NCBI GenBank assembly: GCA_963680875.1
Contig: OY804577.1
Span: 101,257,906-101,321,905, forward strand
Direction of reading: 5' to 3'
Origin: Bathymodiolus brooksi
Taxonomy: Eukaryota > Mollusca > Bivalvia > Mytilida > Modiolidae
Length of the DNA: 64,000 nt
Positions 22,032-32,605 of this stretch are shown here, piece after piece. Every line of letters starts with the position of its first letter. Position 1 is the first letter of the stretch. The notes under the pieces are model-generated. The model had not been told where the DNA came from. It saw only the letters and a list, made by a program, of their open reading frames with translations, and searched no databases. A program made the translations under genes and the position numbers.

Positions 22032-23895
22032 TTATTTTTCAATTTGTAATTGAATTTCTTCAAATTCATTAACATTATACCGTAAATTATAAGAAGCGAG
22101 ATTTGAAATTTTGCTAAGTTTATTTTGTAATTTAAAATATTCAGCTCTTTTGCGATTTTGTTTATCTGTTGCGTATATTTGAGTTGATCTTTTAATTTTA
22201 TATTTTAAGCTATCTATCCAACTTAAAGGTTCATCGTTGTACAATCTACATTGTTTACCTTTTTGAATTAAATATTCAATTTTTAGAACATAATCTTCGT
22301 CTTCCAATAACGTGTTATTAAAAAATTCATACGCAAGGACCGCGTACTGCTTTACTGAATTTGATATTTAATACAGTAAAAGAATGACCGCTGAACGGAG
22401 AAAGTTTATAAAAAAAAAACATTTTTAGCATACAACGTGTACATTTTGAAATGAAAATAAAATATATCCTGCTTTGAACAATTTTATTTCTAATCACGCG
22501 TAGCCACGAGAAAACTTTAGACGATGGATACCTTGCCCATCATATATCATAGATATTAAAACCAGTCAAATAATTTGTCAGTAACTTGTATGCTTTATCT
22601 TCAGTATGTTTTCCCAACTCTATTCAGGGGGAGACAACGATGTAATAAAATCACCATGGACTATCAATTCATCGAATTTTGGAATATTTTCAAAAACCTT
22701 TGTGAAAAAATACATACTCTTTAACAACAACATTTGGAGCATACACATTTACAATATCTACAATTTTGATTTGTATTTCAAGCTGAATATACGTAGAACG
22801 ACCTTTAATTTGTTTTATTTCTTTGACATTATTCTTGTATTTTCCGATAATCAGAAATTCTACATCTTGATTTCCTGACTCAATAACTCACCGCTGCGAT
22901 GGTATTTTTTTTTTATTTGCGTCAATGAAATCAGTGTTCCCAAAGGTTTCTTGAAGTCCAATAACATCGTACTTATTTTCGGAACATAACAGAACTTTGT
23001 ATATTCACCGACATTTCTTAAACCATTGACATTGAGCCATCATAAAAATAAGGAAGATTGTATATGTGTTGTAGTTAAACGCTAAGCTTAATTTGTGTTT
23101 TGGTTAGAACTACTAGATCGCCTCCTGTCATAGGGGATGTCTTCTGAATATTCCACCCAATATTACCATTGCCACCGTCACTTCATTATCATTCATCTCA
23201 TCTTCGTTATATTAAGTCGAAGTGGCATCTATTTTACCATTTTCAGAGGAAGCCGTACTTTGATATAGAACAACAACCTCTGATTTATCATCACATGACA
23301 TTTTATCCCCCTTTATACCATCATTTGTAATCAATATTTTCAGAATTTAAATTTGTTCTAGATTCAACAACAGTCTCATTGTTTTCAGATAAATCAATTT
23401 CATCATCACTTTCCATATCATCTTCATCAATTTCACCTTCGGGATCGTTTACGGAATGTGTATGGCTCATCTGAACTTCGTCATCATGGATTCGTACCTC
23501 ACTTGTAGACATTATGTAGTCACTTATATTATTTTGTTCATGGTTATCATTTGTATTGTCTTGTTTTTCAGTAGTTTGGGTTTTACTTGTCTTGTCGTTG
23601 TCGGTTCGCATTCTTTGGCTTTATCATGATTATGTTCATCAACTTCATCAGTTGTCGTTGTAGTATATCCTTTAGTTATATCGGAATTATCATCATTTTG
23701 ATAATTTTTGTCTTCTCGTTCAAGTCGTCTCCGTAATACATGTATATCCAAGGAAATGCATTTATATTTACTTGGATATAAATTGCACCATTCACATGGA
23801 ATACTAGGATAATAGTTTGATAAATGTCCGAAATCGTTACACTTTTGGGCATTCATCGTAGAGATGTTCACTTGATAGACATTTTGAGCAACCAC
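22032..23895 (-). pseudogene. LINE relic with CCHC-type ORF1 and endonuclease (minus strand)
   Basis: Read on the minus strand, 23895-23321 encodes a Cys/His knuckle-like segment (CNDFGHLSNYYPSIPCEWC) followed by a long Asp/Glu/Thr/Ser-rich tail, as in LINE ORF1/gag proteins. From about 22990 comes an apurinic endonuclease domain, with YDVIGLQETFG and then VDIVNVYAPN near 22760, both broken by frameshifts. The segment 22307-22032 (LIQKGKQCRLYNDEP...) resembles the basic helical linker between endonuclease and reverse transcriptase in L1/Tx1-like ORF2. It stops there: no reverse transcriptase follows, so the 3' part is missing. It lies head to head with the LINE at 18965-21243 and belongs to a different clade. 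Confidence 0.65.
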
Positions 23896-24035
23896 CCTGC
23901 TACGGCCACAACACTACTATCCTATATAATTAATATATTATGACTCTTGATAGTAGCCTTTACTTAGAAAAAATATCAACAACTTGTTGATCAAAGTGTA
24001 TTCTCCATTACATATTTCACATGTCCAGAATTAGC

Positions 24036-24291
24036 TTTGGTTTGGTTTTATGGTGCTTAACCCCACTTTCAACGATATTTCAGTTATATCGTGGCGGTCA
24101 GTTTTATTGGTGGAGGAAACCGGAGGACCCGGAGAAAACCACCGACCTGTCGCAAGTAACTGACAAAATTTTATCGCATGATGTTGTACACCTCGCCCTG
24201 ATCGAGATTCGGACTCACAACATCAGTGGTGATAAGCACTGGTTGAATAGGTAGTTGTAAAACAAACTCCCATACGGCCACGACGGTCCCC
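24036..24291 (-). mobile_element. Bivalve SINE-like element
   Basis: The best-preserved copy in the window, from ggtttggttttatggtgctt to ccacgacggtcccc. The B-box-like reverse complement of 'cgagattcggactcac' and the A-box-like end place its pol III head at the right side, so transcription would run on the minus strand. Confidence 0.85.
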
Positions 24292-24893
24292 TACATAATT
24301 AGGTATTTTGTTTCTATTGAATATGTAATATAAGATTAAACACATAATACAATCCTGTTCTCTTGATGATAAAGCTGAAAAATGGTTGAGTTGGCGTTAA
24401 ACAGTAATCACTCAATCACTCACGCATAATACAACCTTATCTTATCTGATGCTATCGTGGAAAGTAGAATTTTGATTGGCTAACATTTTCTTTAAACCCC
24501 ATTCCTCGTATATAACCTACTTGGTGTAGACACAATTCATAACGACGTGTCGTTCTCCATAATAAATAGCAGACGTTAAAAGGTATAATGTCCATGCTCT
24601 GTTTTATTAGAAACTAAACTTACAAAAAAGCTTGAATAAACAATATTTTGCTCTGTCAACTAAACGACGCAAAAAGTCAACATAGCTCTCAGTGACCTTT
24701 AGCTAAGTGTTACATGATCTTTGCTATTTCTTATAATTATATTTAACTATTATTATCTGAAGTGCTCTTTTACTTTTTTAATTTTCCTGAATTTATGGTT
24801 AATCACACAAGTAAACAAAATGTATTTTTATATAATTCGCATGTCCATGGTAGTTAAATTTGAGAATCAAAGTAACGTTATGTGCTAACCGGG

Positions 24894-25025
24894 TTTGTAA
24901 CTAGAGTAACGACGGGTGCCACTAGTAGAATAGGAACTGCTTACCCTTTCGGACCACATGAGTTTTTAGTGGGATTCGTCTGCTCAATCTCACGTGTAGT
25001 GTTTTGTAGGTTGTTGTTTGTCCTT
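24894..25025 (+). repeat. Fragment of an interspersed bivalve repeat
   Basis: 'gtaacgacgggtgccactag...gaactgcttaccctttcggaccacatgag' shows the phrasing of a repeat abundant in mussels. Related pieces are at 46480-46640 (plus), 49395-49770 (minus) and 59690-59880 (plus). The open frame across it is incidental. Confidence 0.55.
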
Positions 25026-25033
25026 TTCCTTAA

Positions 25034-25090
25034 CAGCCACGATATAGCTGGAATATTGTTGAAAGTAACGTTAGACACCATAAAACCAAT
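25034..25090 (+). mobile_element. SINE-like fragment in opposite orientation
   Basis: 'agccacgatatagctggaatattgttgaaagtaacgtt' is the reverse complement of the 'aacgccactttcaacaatatttcagctatatcgtgg' block of the other copies. Confidence 0.65.
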
Positions 25091-26094
25091 CCTTCTTCTG
25101 GTCATTGCGTTATCCGTTCTTCTTTGATTTACGGATTATGATTACCCCTTTTGTATCTTCAAACTCTTCTTTCATTGAAACCTCGTTTGTGTGGTTTTCT
25201 CACAGCTAAAAATAAACAAACAAAAACAAAGTATGACCACCACGATATAGTGCTTTACACCAATAACTATGAAAATAAAAGTATTACTTTCAGACATTTT
25301 ACATCTTTATTTGAAATTCCATTATAACATAGCTTTATTATTATTGTCGATTCATAGGTCAAATGTCATATGTTTTCTTCGTTTCCTCTGATTTCCACGT
25401 TTTGATTCGTTCCCTCTGTAGTCATATGTTGTTTAGTATGAAATCATCTATTTCTATCAAGGTCTAGCTGGCGTCAATGATGAGTTTGGTTTTTGGAGGA
25501 GACGACTAATTTCTCAAATCTAAATTGATATAATTTTCATTTGTAAGATAGCCTTGCTGTGTTGCTATGGAAACTGTGTTGTCATTCAAACCAGCATAGA
25601 AGTGTTCGTTGCTATATTCGTAATTACATGTGGTTTCATAGGCACGTGTTTTCCTACAAATAAAACATACTTGTATTAGCATGAGTAACTTACTCATCTT
25701 TGTTTACATAAAAATGATCAAAAACTTCCACTTCACGGTTCTGCACCTGAGATATTTTATTTCTATCAATATAATACCAAAATACTAGATTGTCATTGTG
25801 GGTTTCTTTGACTTACACAAATTTGGCATTAACATACTCCTTTATAGCAAATATTTCAATTCAATTTCATACAAATCATTTGTAGACTTTATTGATCTTG
25901 CAAGAATTGTAGTTAGATTCCTTCACCAATGGGATCCGCGTTTCTACGATAAAAATGTAATTTGAATTGTTTCTAGAAAAGCTTAAAGATATCAAAGAGG
26001 TAATCAGAAGTTGAAAATCGAAGTAGGACTGACAATGTAATGACAAAAAGGAAAAGGACAAAAGGACAAACAGTGATCTACAAAATAATTCACA

Positions 26095-27604
26095 GGAAAC
26101 TAACGCTTGAGCAACACTAACACCACAAAAAAGCAAAAAACGGATATTCCAAGATAAGCTACTACGGTAGTATTGTCTGTTGCCAGAACCAGAGATTTGA
26201 GATGGAGAGTTGTTCTGAAATGAGACAAGGCCAAATGAACTGCTTTCATCTCCAACAGGTTGATGTGTTCCTTCTGTTGTAGAAGAGACAACAACCTTAA
26301 GGCCCAACTTCCCTCTAAATAAGCTCCCCAATCCAGGATGGAAGCATCTGTGTAGAGAGTTAGGGTAGGAACTGGTACTGACAGAGACCTTTCATCACAT
26401 TCTCCGTTTATCCACTACTGTAGGTGAGGTAACAGTGAAGGAAGAAGAGGGATCTTTGCTTCCCAGTCTTGAGAGGCTGGAAGCCAGTGTTGAAGAAGAT
26501 AAAACTGTAGGAGTCGAATGTGGAGACGCCCTAGCGGAACCACTTCCGCGAGTGAGTTGAGGAAACCTAGTAGTTGAGAAAACTGTCTGGCTGTTACGAA
26601 CTGGGTGTTAGAACAACAGAATTCTCTGACAGAGGGATACACATTTTTCCTCGGGTGGAAAAATGAGACCCAGGTCTGTTCTGTAGTGTTCCCCTAGAAA
26701 CAGAAAATTCTGAGGAGTCAACTCCGACCTCTTCCAAGATATCAAAAACCCCAGATTTAGAAAAAGCTGAATTACCATTTCCGTTTGGGAAACAAGAGTT
26801 TGTTGATCGAAATCCTTGATCAGAGAATCGTCTAGATAGGAATGAATCTGAACAAACAGTGTGTGCAGATGGGCTATTACTGTTTGAAACACTCTTGTGA
26901 AAACTAGGGGAGCCGTTGAGATCCCGAATGGTAGTGTTCGAAATTGGTATACTGTATTGTCTCAAACAAAACGAAGAACTTTTCTGAAGGGAGGAGCAAT
27001 AGGGATGTGAAAGTACGCATCCATGAGATCGAGGCTTTTTGTCCACATACCAGGGTGGATACAAGACCTGTTGGAACGATTGGTTTCCATTTTGAAATGG
27101 GGTACCAAGAGAAACGTATTCAGGATAGAAAGATCTATAACTGGTCTCGTACCTCCAGTTTTCTTGGGATCTAAGAAAAGACGGGAGTAAAAACCTGGAG
27201 ATTGAAAAGGATCCCGAACCCTCTGTATTGCTCCTTTCAAGATCAAAGACTGAACTTCCTCCGACAGAAGAATCCGCTTCTCTTTGTCTGACGTGTGAGA
27301 CAAAGAGATGGGAATCTCTGACAGTGGAGCTGACTTCAGAAACTGAAGATGAAGCCCCCCCCCCCCGAATTACTGATGGAACCCACGAGTCCGTGGTAAC
27401 TTTCTCACATTGACTCAGAAAGTGAGTAAGTCTCCCTCCTACAGGAATAGAGGGGAACGGAACAGAAAACTGTTCCTCCCTCTCGGGAGGTGTCGGTAAT
27501 AAACGAGGGGGCAACTTCCTATTTACGATTCCCTGTCTTCTTGGCTCATTTTTTCTTGTGAGAAAAATTGGGCTTGGAAGCAGAAGAGGTAGTTGGTGGG
27601 TCAA
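26095..27604 (-). pseudogene. DIRS-like reverse transcriptase/RNase H relic
   Basis: Minus-strand ORF2 read through several frames. It starts with FPSIPVGGRLTHFLSQCEK. The frame then slips at a run of Gs (Cs on the plus strand, about 27356-27367). The reverse transcriptase follows: GFYSRLFLDPKK, TRPVIDLSILNTFL, WTKSLDLMDAYFHIPI, then HSYLDDSL (the YxDD box). Next are the thumb (FLFLGEHYRTDLGL) and an RNase H with LYTDASILDWGAYLEGSW, LLEMKAVHLAL and LATDNTTVVAYL. The order is that of DIRS/Ngaro elements. Trp codons have become stops near 26956 (TGA) and 26417 (TAG), and there is a further frameshift near 26620. The methyltransferase-like and tyrosine-recombinase regions expected next are absent: the element is cut at about 26095. 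Confidence 0.85.
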
Positions 27605-29237
27605 CTTTCCTCTTCTTGGGAAACGTGTGGGTAGAACTAGAAAGATGATTAGTTACCACAGAACGTTTGCCATTTGTTACCTGAAGGTTAACTTTGATAG
27701 GCTGTGGAAGTTTCTTCATCTCCTCCTGAACCTCCCGAACAGATAAGCCAAAGATCTTGTTCGACAAAAGAGAAGACAGCAAAGAGTCTTTTAAAGACTC
27801 ATTGACCGAGGATTTCTCTAAAATTCCAATTCTTTTAGAAAGAGTGAAATTACCGAGAGTTCCCATAAGAAGAAGTTGAGAGATACCAATAGCCTGGTCA
27901 ACTTGGAGTAAGAAGGACTTAAGTTCCGAAAAATCATCCCCTCTCTCCTGAAGTAAAAATCCAGCTGCCGACAGAAAGTGTTCAGCTGTACCCAGTGCAT
28001 GAGAGGTGCTCCTAAGAAGGTTATATGACCAAAGAGATTGTGCAAGTCTTAACCCATATACTGACTTTGAGCCTAGAAGGGAAGTCATAGTTTTATCACA
28101 AGTAGGAGCTGACATTCCAATAGACGAATTGTGTATCTCGAAATCCTTACTTCTAAACCTGCCTGGAAAAGAAGAGGGACCAAAACCAGGCGATTGTCCA
28201 ATATTGTTACTAGAAGAGCCTGGAGGTGAAGCCAAACTATCCTGAATCACTCGAAGAGCTGTGGAAACATGCTTGGATTCAGGAAAAGACTTGTAAGAAG
28301 AGGAAAGTTCCTGAGATAAACCACACGACGTCTCAAACGTGGACAAAGTTTGTTGGATCCTAGGAGGGGAATCAAAAGGAACATGGGCTTTTTCTCTGAG
28401 GAGAGAATAAAGCCTAGCTTTTAGCTGATCCCTAGAAGCCGGAAACTCCTCAGATTCGGATTCACTAGAACTGCCTTCCTCGGGAGTACCAGCTCTGTTC
28501 AGAGTGGAAGAAACAGATTTCTTCGAAACGGAAGTAGTAGGAACAGCTTCATCCTCTACAGTGAGAAATGAAGCCTCCTGACTCCCTGGGGCCATGGATA
28601 GAGTGTCATCTTCTTCCTGACACTGGTTAGGAGAAGAAGATTCTACCGGGGCACCTGACCGAGACTCCAAAGCATACAACCTATCCGAGACAACCTTCAG
28701 ATCAGAAATAAGTGACTTCTTAAACTCCCCTAAGGTTTCTCTTACTTCTCTGGCTAGTGAAGTCTGAGAAGAGGAAGTATCAGAAGGTAACCTGGGGTTA
28801 CTGGAAGGATTACCAGGAAAAGTTTACCAAGGATAGGAAGGGTCACAAGGAAAACAAGGATGTGCTTGGAACTGATGTGTCCAAGGAGGACAAGGCCAAC
28901 CTGGGAACCTATTGGGAGGTTGCAGTGAAGAAATTGGAGGTCTATGCTGCATAGCATTCAAACCCGTTAAAAACGATGGGGCAGTGATATTAGATACAAC
29001 CGTATCAACAGGACGTGAAAAAGTGTGGGTCACTGACGATGCAATGGGAATTCCAACCCTAGTAACTGTCCTATTCGGAACCAGGTCCGAGGTTAGGTGG
29101 TTTCTCAGTCCTGCTACCGAAGTCTCAGGATTAGTCTGGGAAACGAAGGTAGGAATTCCCACACTCAAGAGGGTTAGGTATGGAACCATCCCAAAAGGTG
29201 TCACTGCCTGTGAGGATTTGAACGGGCTCAATTCCAT
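27546..29237 (-). pseudogene. DIRS-like GAG/ORF1 with one internal stop
   Basis: Minus-strand frame from ATG at 29237 to 27546, about 563 codons, with one in-frame TAA at 28824-28826. The upstream part (137 residues) is rich in Pro, Ser and Thr. The downstream part has an acidic Ser/Glu segment (EEGSSSESESEEFPASRDQ), a Leu-rich helical region (SLWSYNLLRSTSHALGTAEH) and a Lys-rich end (KKRKVDPP, a nuclear-localisation-like run). It overlaps the start of ORF2 by about 59 nt. Position and composition match ORF1 of DIRS elements. The single stop means it is either recently dead or a sequencing error. Confidence 0.7.
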
Positions 29238-29580
29238 AATTTTACAATTTGAACAAAAAATAATAAATAAATATACTGTAAATTACCTGAAATTACAGTA
29301 AAATTGTGTCACAATATAAATATAATATACAAAAAATATATATATAATGTATAAGGGTATCAAAACCAAACAAAAATCGTTTTCTTCTGTTCTTCAAGAA
29401 AAGCGTGCTATTCAGGTCGCAGCAGGAAATTGAATGGGTTGTATTATGGGAAGCTCTTATTAGGTCCTCTAGGGGATCTTCTCAAAATATTGTCATAATA
29501 TTATTGGTATTTCCTGCTGTTCGGATGTCGCTTAGGGACTATCTCAGAATGTATAATGATAAGATATTTATGTTATAAAA
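29238..29580. other. 5' flank of the DIRS relic
   Basis: AT-rich. An imperfect inverted pair (gcagcaggaaat near 29418 and atttcctgctg near 29509) encloses about 80 nt and could be part of a DIRS terminal structure. No gene. Confidence 0.35.
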
Positions 29581-29806
29581 TTCATATATTTTATATAACA
29601 GACAAAGATAAAAATGTCATATACTTTATATCACAGACAAAGATAAAAATGTCATATATTTCATTTATATCACCGACAAAAATAAAAATGTGATATACTT
29701 TATATCACAGACAAAGATAAAAATGTCATATACTTTATATCACAGACAAAGATAAAAATGTCGTATACTTTATATCACAGACAAAGATAAAAAAAAATCA
29801 TATACA
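29581..29806. repeat. 35-bp minisatellite, about six units
   Basis: Tandem units of the form catatactttatatcacag / acaaagataaaaatgt, contiguous and without spacers. The third unit is the most diverged (ttcatttatatcaccgac). Confidence 0.9.
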
Positions 29807-29868
29807 GTGCATTGTATCACATTTTTGTAACAAAGGTTTATAAATTATTTTTTTCTCATTCTCCACTT

Positions 29869-30309
29869 CTATTTGAAAAATACAGTTCTTTTCCCATATC
29901 TACAGTGGGTCTCGTCATAATTTTCTAACATAGTTTTATTTAAACAAGTGGTCCACTTTGCCAATAAATTTCCATATGGATGGACCCCATCAACATATAT
30001 GTTGTAATAATAAGTCCTCTTGACATGTCTACATAGTTCAGACATTTGATGTAAGTATGTTTTTTTTTCCTCATTTGAATTATTGAACATGATGATGGAT
30101 TTATTAACATTCAGAAGAATGAAATTTAGGTTCTCTTGCATCTGGGGGATTGACTCGTATTTTAAATAGCCTGTTTGTCCTTGTTGGTATCTTATTGTGA
30201 TCCAATAAAGTATATTTATTGTAGGGATTGTGGAAAATATTGGTACACAATCAATATCAGTTAGCAATTCTTTTGCTCCATCCATTAACTTTTTAAAATC
30301 AAACAACAT
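29869..30309 (-). pseudogene. SGNH/GDSL-hydrolase-like C-terminal fragment
   Basis: Minus-strand frame of 146 codons. PIFSTIPTINILYW followed by a helical region (IPQMQENLNFILLNVNKSI) and, near the end, YNIYVDGVHPYGNLLAKW. The Asp-Gly-Val-His-Pro motif resembles the catalytic Asp-x-x-His block of SGNH hydrolases. The layout recalls SGNH-like proteins often found next to retroelement ORFs in molluscs. The N-terminal GDS block is missing, so it is a fragment. The link to the neighbouring DIRS relic is not proven. Confidence 0.45.
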
Positions 30310-30311
30310 AT

Positions 30312-30517
30312 TAGCTTGGTAGTTGTAACACCACTTCTTGATATATTATATAATTTTTCTTCCAATTTGTTTATATCTGTAATTCCACTCATCAAATATA
30401 TTTAAAAAATTCAACCATTATAGCTTTTTGTCATTAAAAGTTTTTTCCACAATGAAATCTATTTTTTCCAGGGAAATGCTGCACTGGAACATTCACATAT
30501 TCGTTCAACCCATTTGC
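30312..30517. repeat. 0.2-kb direct duplication, copy 1
   Basis: Matches 30639-30848 (blocks 'tcattaaaagttttttccacaatgaaatct' and 'ggaacattcacatattcgttcaac') at about 85-90% identity, separated by about 120 nt. Confidence 0.85.
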
Positions 30518-30638
30518 AAATTCAAAAATCCCCGTCCTCTGTATCGGAATAACTGAACGGAGATGTCAATAATATATTTCTGAGATTTTCGTCCATCCTT
30601 ACCGTTGGTAAATCAAAGTGGCGGTAGTCGTATAATGG

Positions 30639-30848
30639 TAGCTTAGTAGTTAAGCGCTACTTCTTGCTATATTATATCATTTTTCTCCCAATTTGTTTGT
30701 GATGTCTGTAATTTCACCCATCAACTATTTTTTTTAAATTGGCCATTATAGTTTTTTAAGTCATTAAAAGTTTTTTCCACAATGAAATCTATATTTCCCC
30801 AGGGAAATGCTTCACTGGAACATTCACATATTCGTTCAACACATTTGC
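30639..30848. repeat. 0.2-kb direct duplication, copy 2
   Basis: Second copy of 30312-30517. It starts with a short tRNA-like phrase (tagcttagtagttaagcgctac), but a cloverleaf cannot be completed. It is followed by (TA)n at 30872-30920. Confidence 0.8.
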
Positions 30849-30954
30849 CCGCGACGTGCCGTATATAAATGATGCTATATATATATATATATAAATGATG
30901 CTATATATATATATAAAAGAAATTAGTAAAAGAAGAACAAAACGGATTTTTCAC

Positions 30955-31580
30955 AACATTCTTGTACTAACGTTTTCACTGCTGTTGGAGATCTTCAGGT
31001 ACAATGTTTATAAGTGTATATATATGACGTTAACTATATAAAGGGAGACTATGATGTTACGTTTTCGCGGTAAAATATATTACCTATAAAATTAATGAAC
31101 ATCTTTAAAGTTGTTATAAGATTAATAAAAATCTTTTTAAAGTCATTGTAAGATTAACGAAAATCTTTAAAGTCGTTTATCATTTAACGAAGGTTTAAGA
31201 ATATTAATTAATGAAGTTTCTTTTCTTCTTCTTAAAAAATCACCCTCTGTATTAACTTTATACAGCGGAAATATTTTGAAATGTCCTCCAGAACAATCAT
31301 GGAAATGTTCATTAGCACTTATTATAGTAAGGTCCTGGTGCCTTGTTTGTTGTCTATGAACAGTCATTCGAGTCCGCAATTCAGTTTTGGTTTCACCTAC
31401 ATAGAATTCTCCACAATTAGAGCAAATAATTGCGTATACAAGATTCTTAGTTTTGCATGATATATCTTGCATAACTGTAAAAGTTCGTCCATTCTTAAAT
31501 GTAAACGAGGTTCCTTCTATTAAACTCGGACATGTCATACATCTCTTGTCGGTACATTTCTTAACAGATGGTGATGATTC
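30955..31580 (-). pseudogene. Penelope-like element 3' end with GIY-YIG endonuclease
   Basis: Minus-strand coding from about 31580 to the stop at 31167. It begins at a Cys-rich linker (KKCTDKRCMTCPSL), then reads LVYAIICSNCGEFYVGET, LRTRMTVHRQQTRH and, at the end, ETSLINILKPSLN. These are the YIG-type core, the Arg/His helix and the Glu/Asn end of a GIY-YIG nuclease as fused to reverse transcriptases in Penelope-like elements. The reverse transcriptase is missing: the copy is cut by the repeats at 31583. Downstream, near 31000-30955, is the typical 'cctgaagatctccaacagcagtgaaaacg' segment. A small 35-38-bp repeat lies at 31085-31190. Confidence 0.75.
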
Positions 31581-31611
31581 ATGAAACCACAACAAAAATC
31601 CAGAAAAATGT

Positions 31612-31755
31612 TAATTACTGACCAGACAATCTCAAGAACGCAACGGCGACATGTTATGACATTACATTGGCTGTAAGAAACCACAACAAAAATCCAGAAA
31701 AATGTTAATTTAATGAATATTTTATCACAACGTCAGTTTTTGCAGTAAAACATGT
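31612..31755 (-). repeat. 144-bp direct duplicate of the Tc1 element interior
   Basis: Almost identical to 31853-31996 ('gaccagacaatctcaagaacgc' to 'gcagtaaaacatgtccatt'). A third partial copy ('gaaaccacaacaaaaatccagaaaaatgtt') is at 31583-31608. This looks like a partial second copy of the adjacent Tc1-type element. Confidence 0.8.
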
Positions 31756-31773
31756 CCATTGTATATATATATA

Positions 31774-32300
31774 TATAATATACACAAAGAAAACAATTAA
31801 GCACCCCCATGTTTTTTGAAATGACAAATGATACATGTATCACGAGATTACAGACCAGATAATCTCAAGAACGCAATGGCGACATGTTATGACATTACAT
31901 TGGCTGTAAGAAACCACAACAAAAATCCAGAAAAATGTTAATTTAATGAATATTTTATCACAAGGTCAGTTTTTGCAGTAAAACATGTCCATTTTAAGTA
32001 TTGACCTTCACAGTTCAAAAAGCACAATAAGATTGTCATTTCACTTTCAAAACGTCACTTATGAATCACTTGACGACATCTATTGTTCAAAGTTCAGTAC
32101 CGGGTGTAACCCCCACGTGCTTGGATGACGGCCTCAACCCTATGTGTCATCCCTTCAGTTAGACGTCGGATTTCCTGTCGTGATAGCTCCTGCCATTCCC
32201 GATGCAATGCTGCTTCCAACTGACTAATGTTTTGCACAGGAGGTTCCCGAGCATGAATACGACGTGCTTAACCTTTTTCTTTGTGTATATATATATAAAA
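31774..32300 (-). mobile_element. Truncated Tc1-like transposon
   Basis: Terminal inverted repeats: tatacacaaagaaaacaattaagcac at about 31779-31804, and its near complement gtgcttaacctttttctttgtgtata at about 32264-32290. Both are set in TA-rich sequence. On the minus strand 32275-32105 encodes the end of a Tc1 transposase: REWQELSRQEIRRLTEGM, then THRVEAVIQARGGYTRY and a stop. The DDE catalytic region is missing, so this is an internally deleted copy. Confidence 0.75.
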
Positions 32301-32605
32301 AAAAAGATAATTGTGAGATGATTATGATTATATTTCTTTATCAACATATATTAATTACTATTCAAAAATAAGATAGAATGAATATCATTTACCAACATTA
32401 GTTCAACGAATAACAATAATTTATAAACTATTGCAATATGTATAATATGAATTACAGAAATTTAAGACAGTGTTTCTATTCAAGTAACTATATATCAACT
32501 GGCCATGTAAGTTTTTGTCTCTTCACTGGTTTACTGATTGGGTAATCATTGATGGTGCCATTCACCTGCTGAATACTGGCCTTGCCATAACTAGTGTTTG
32601 TTATG

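Larger units (their letters stand above)
24292..25875. other. Non-coding stretch with repeat fragments
   Basis: Near 24385-24425 there is 'gttggcgttaaacagtaatcactcaatcactca', a common mollusc repeat end. It also holds a bivalve repeat fragment at 24894-25025 and a SINE piece at 25034-25090. Nothing else is recognised. Confidence 0.5.

Noticed and set aside
26944..29301. Several plus-strand open frames
   Set aside because: They are antisense to the DIRS GAG/pol relic, whose motifs are clear on the minus strand.
29581..29806. CRISPR-like direct repeats
   Set aside because: The units are contiguous with no unique spacers, and the context is eukaryotic. It is a minisatellite.
30625..30665. tRNA-like phrase
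   Set aside because: A cloverleaf with acceptor and T arms cannot be completed. It is part of a duplicated repeat.
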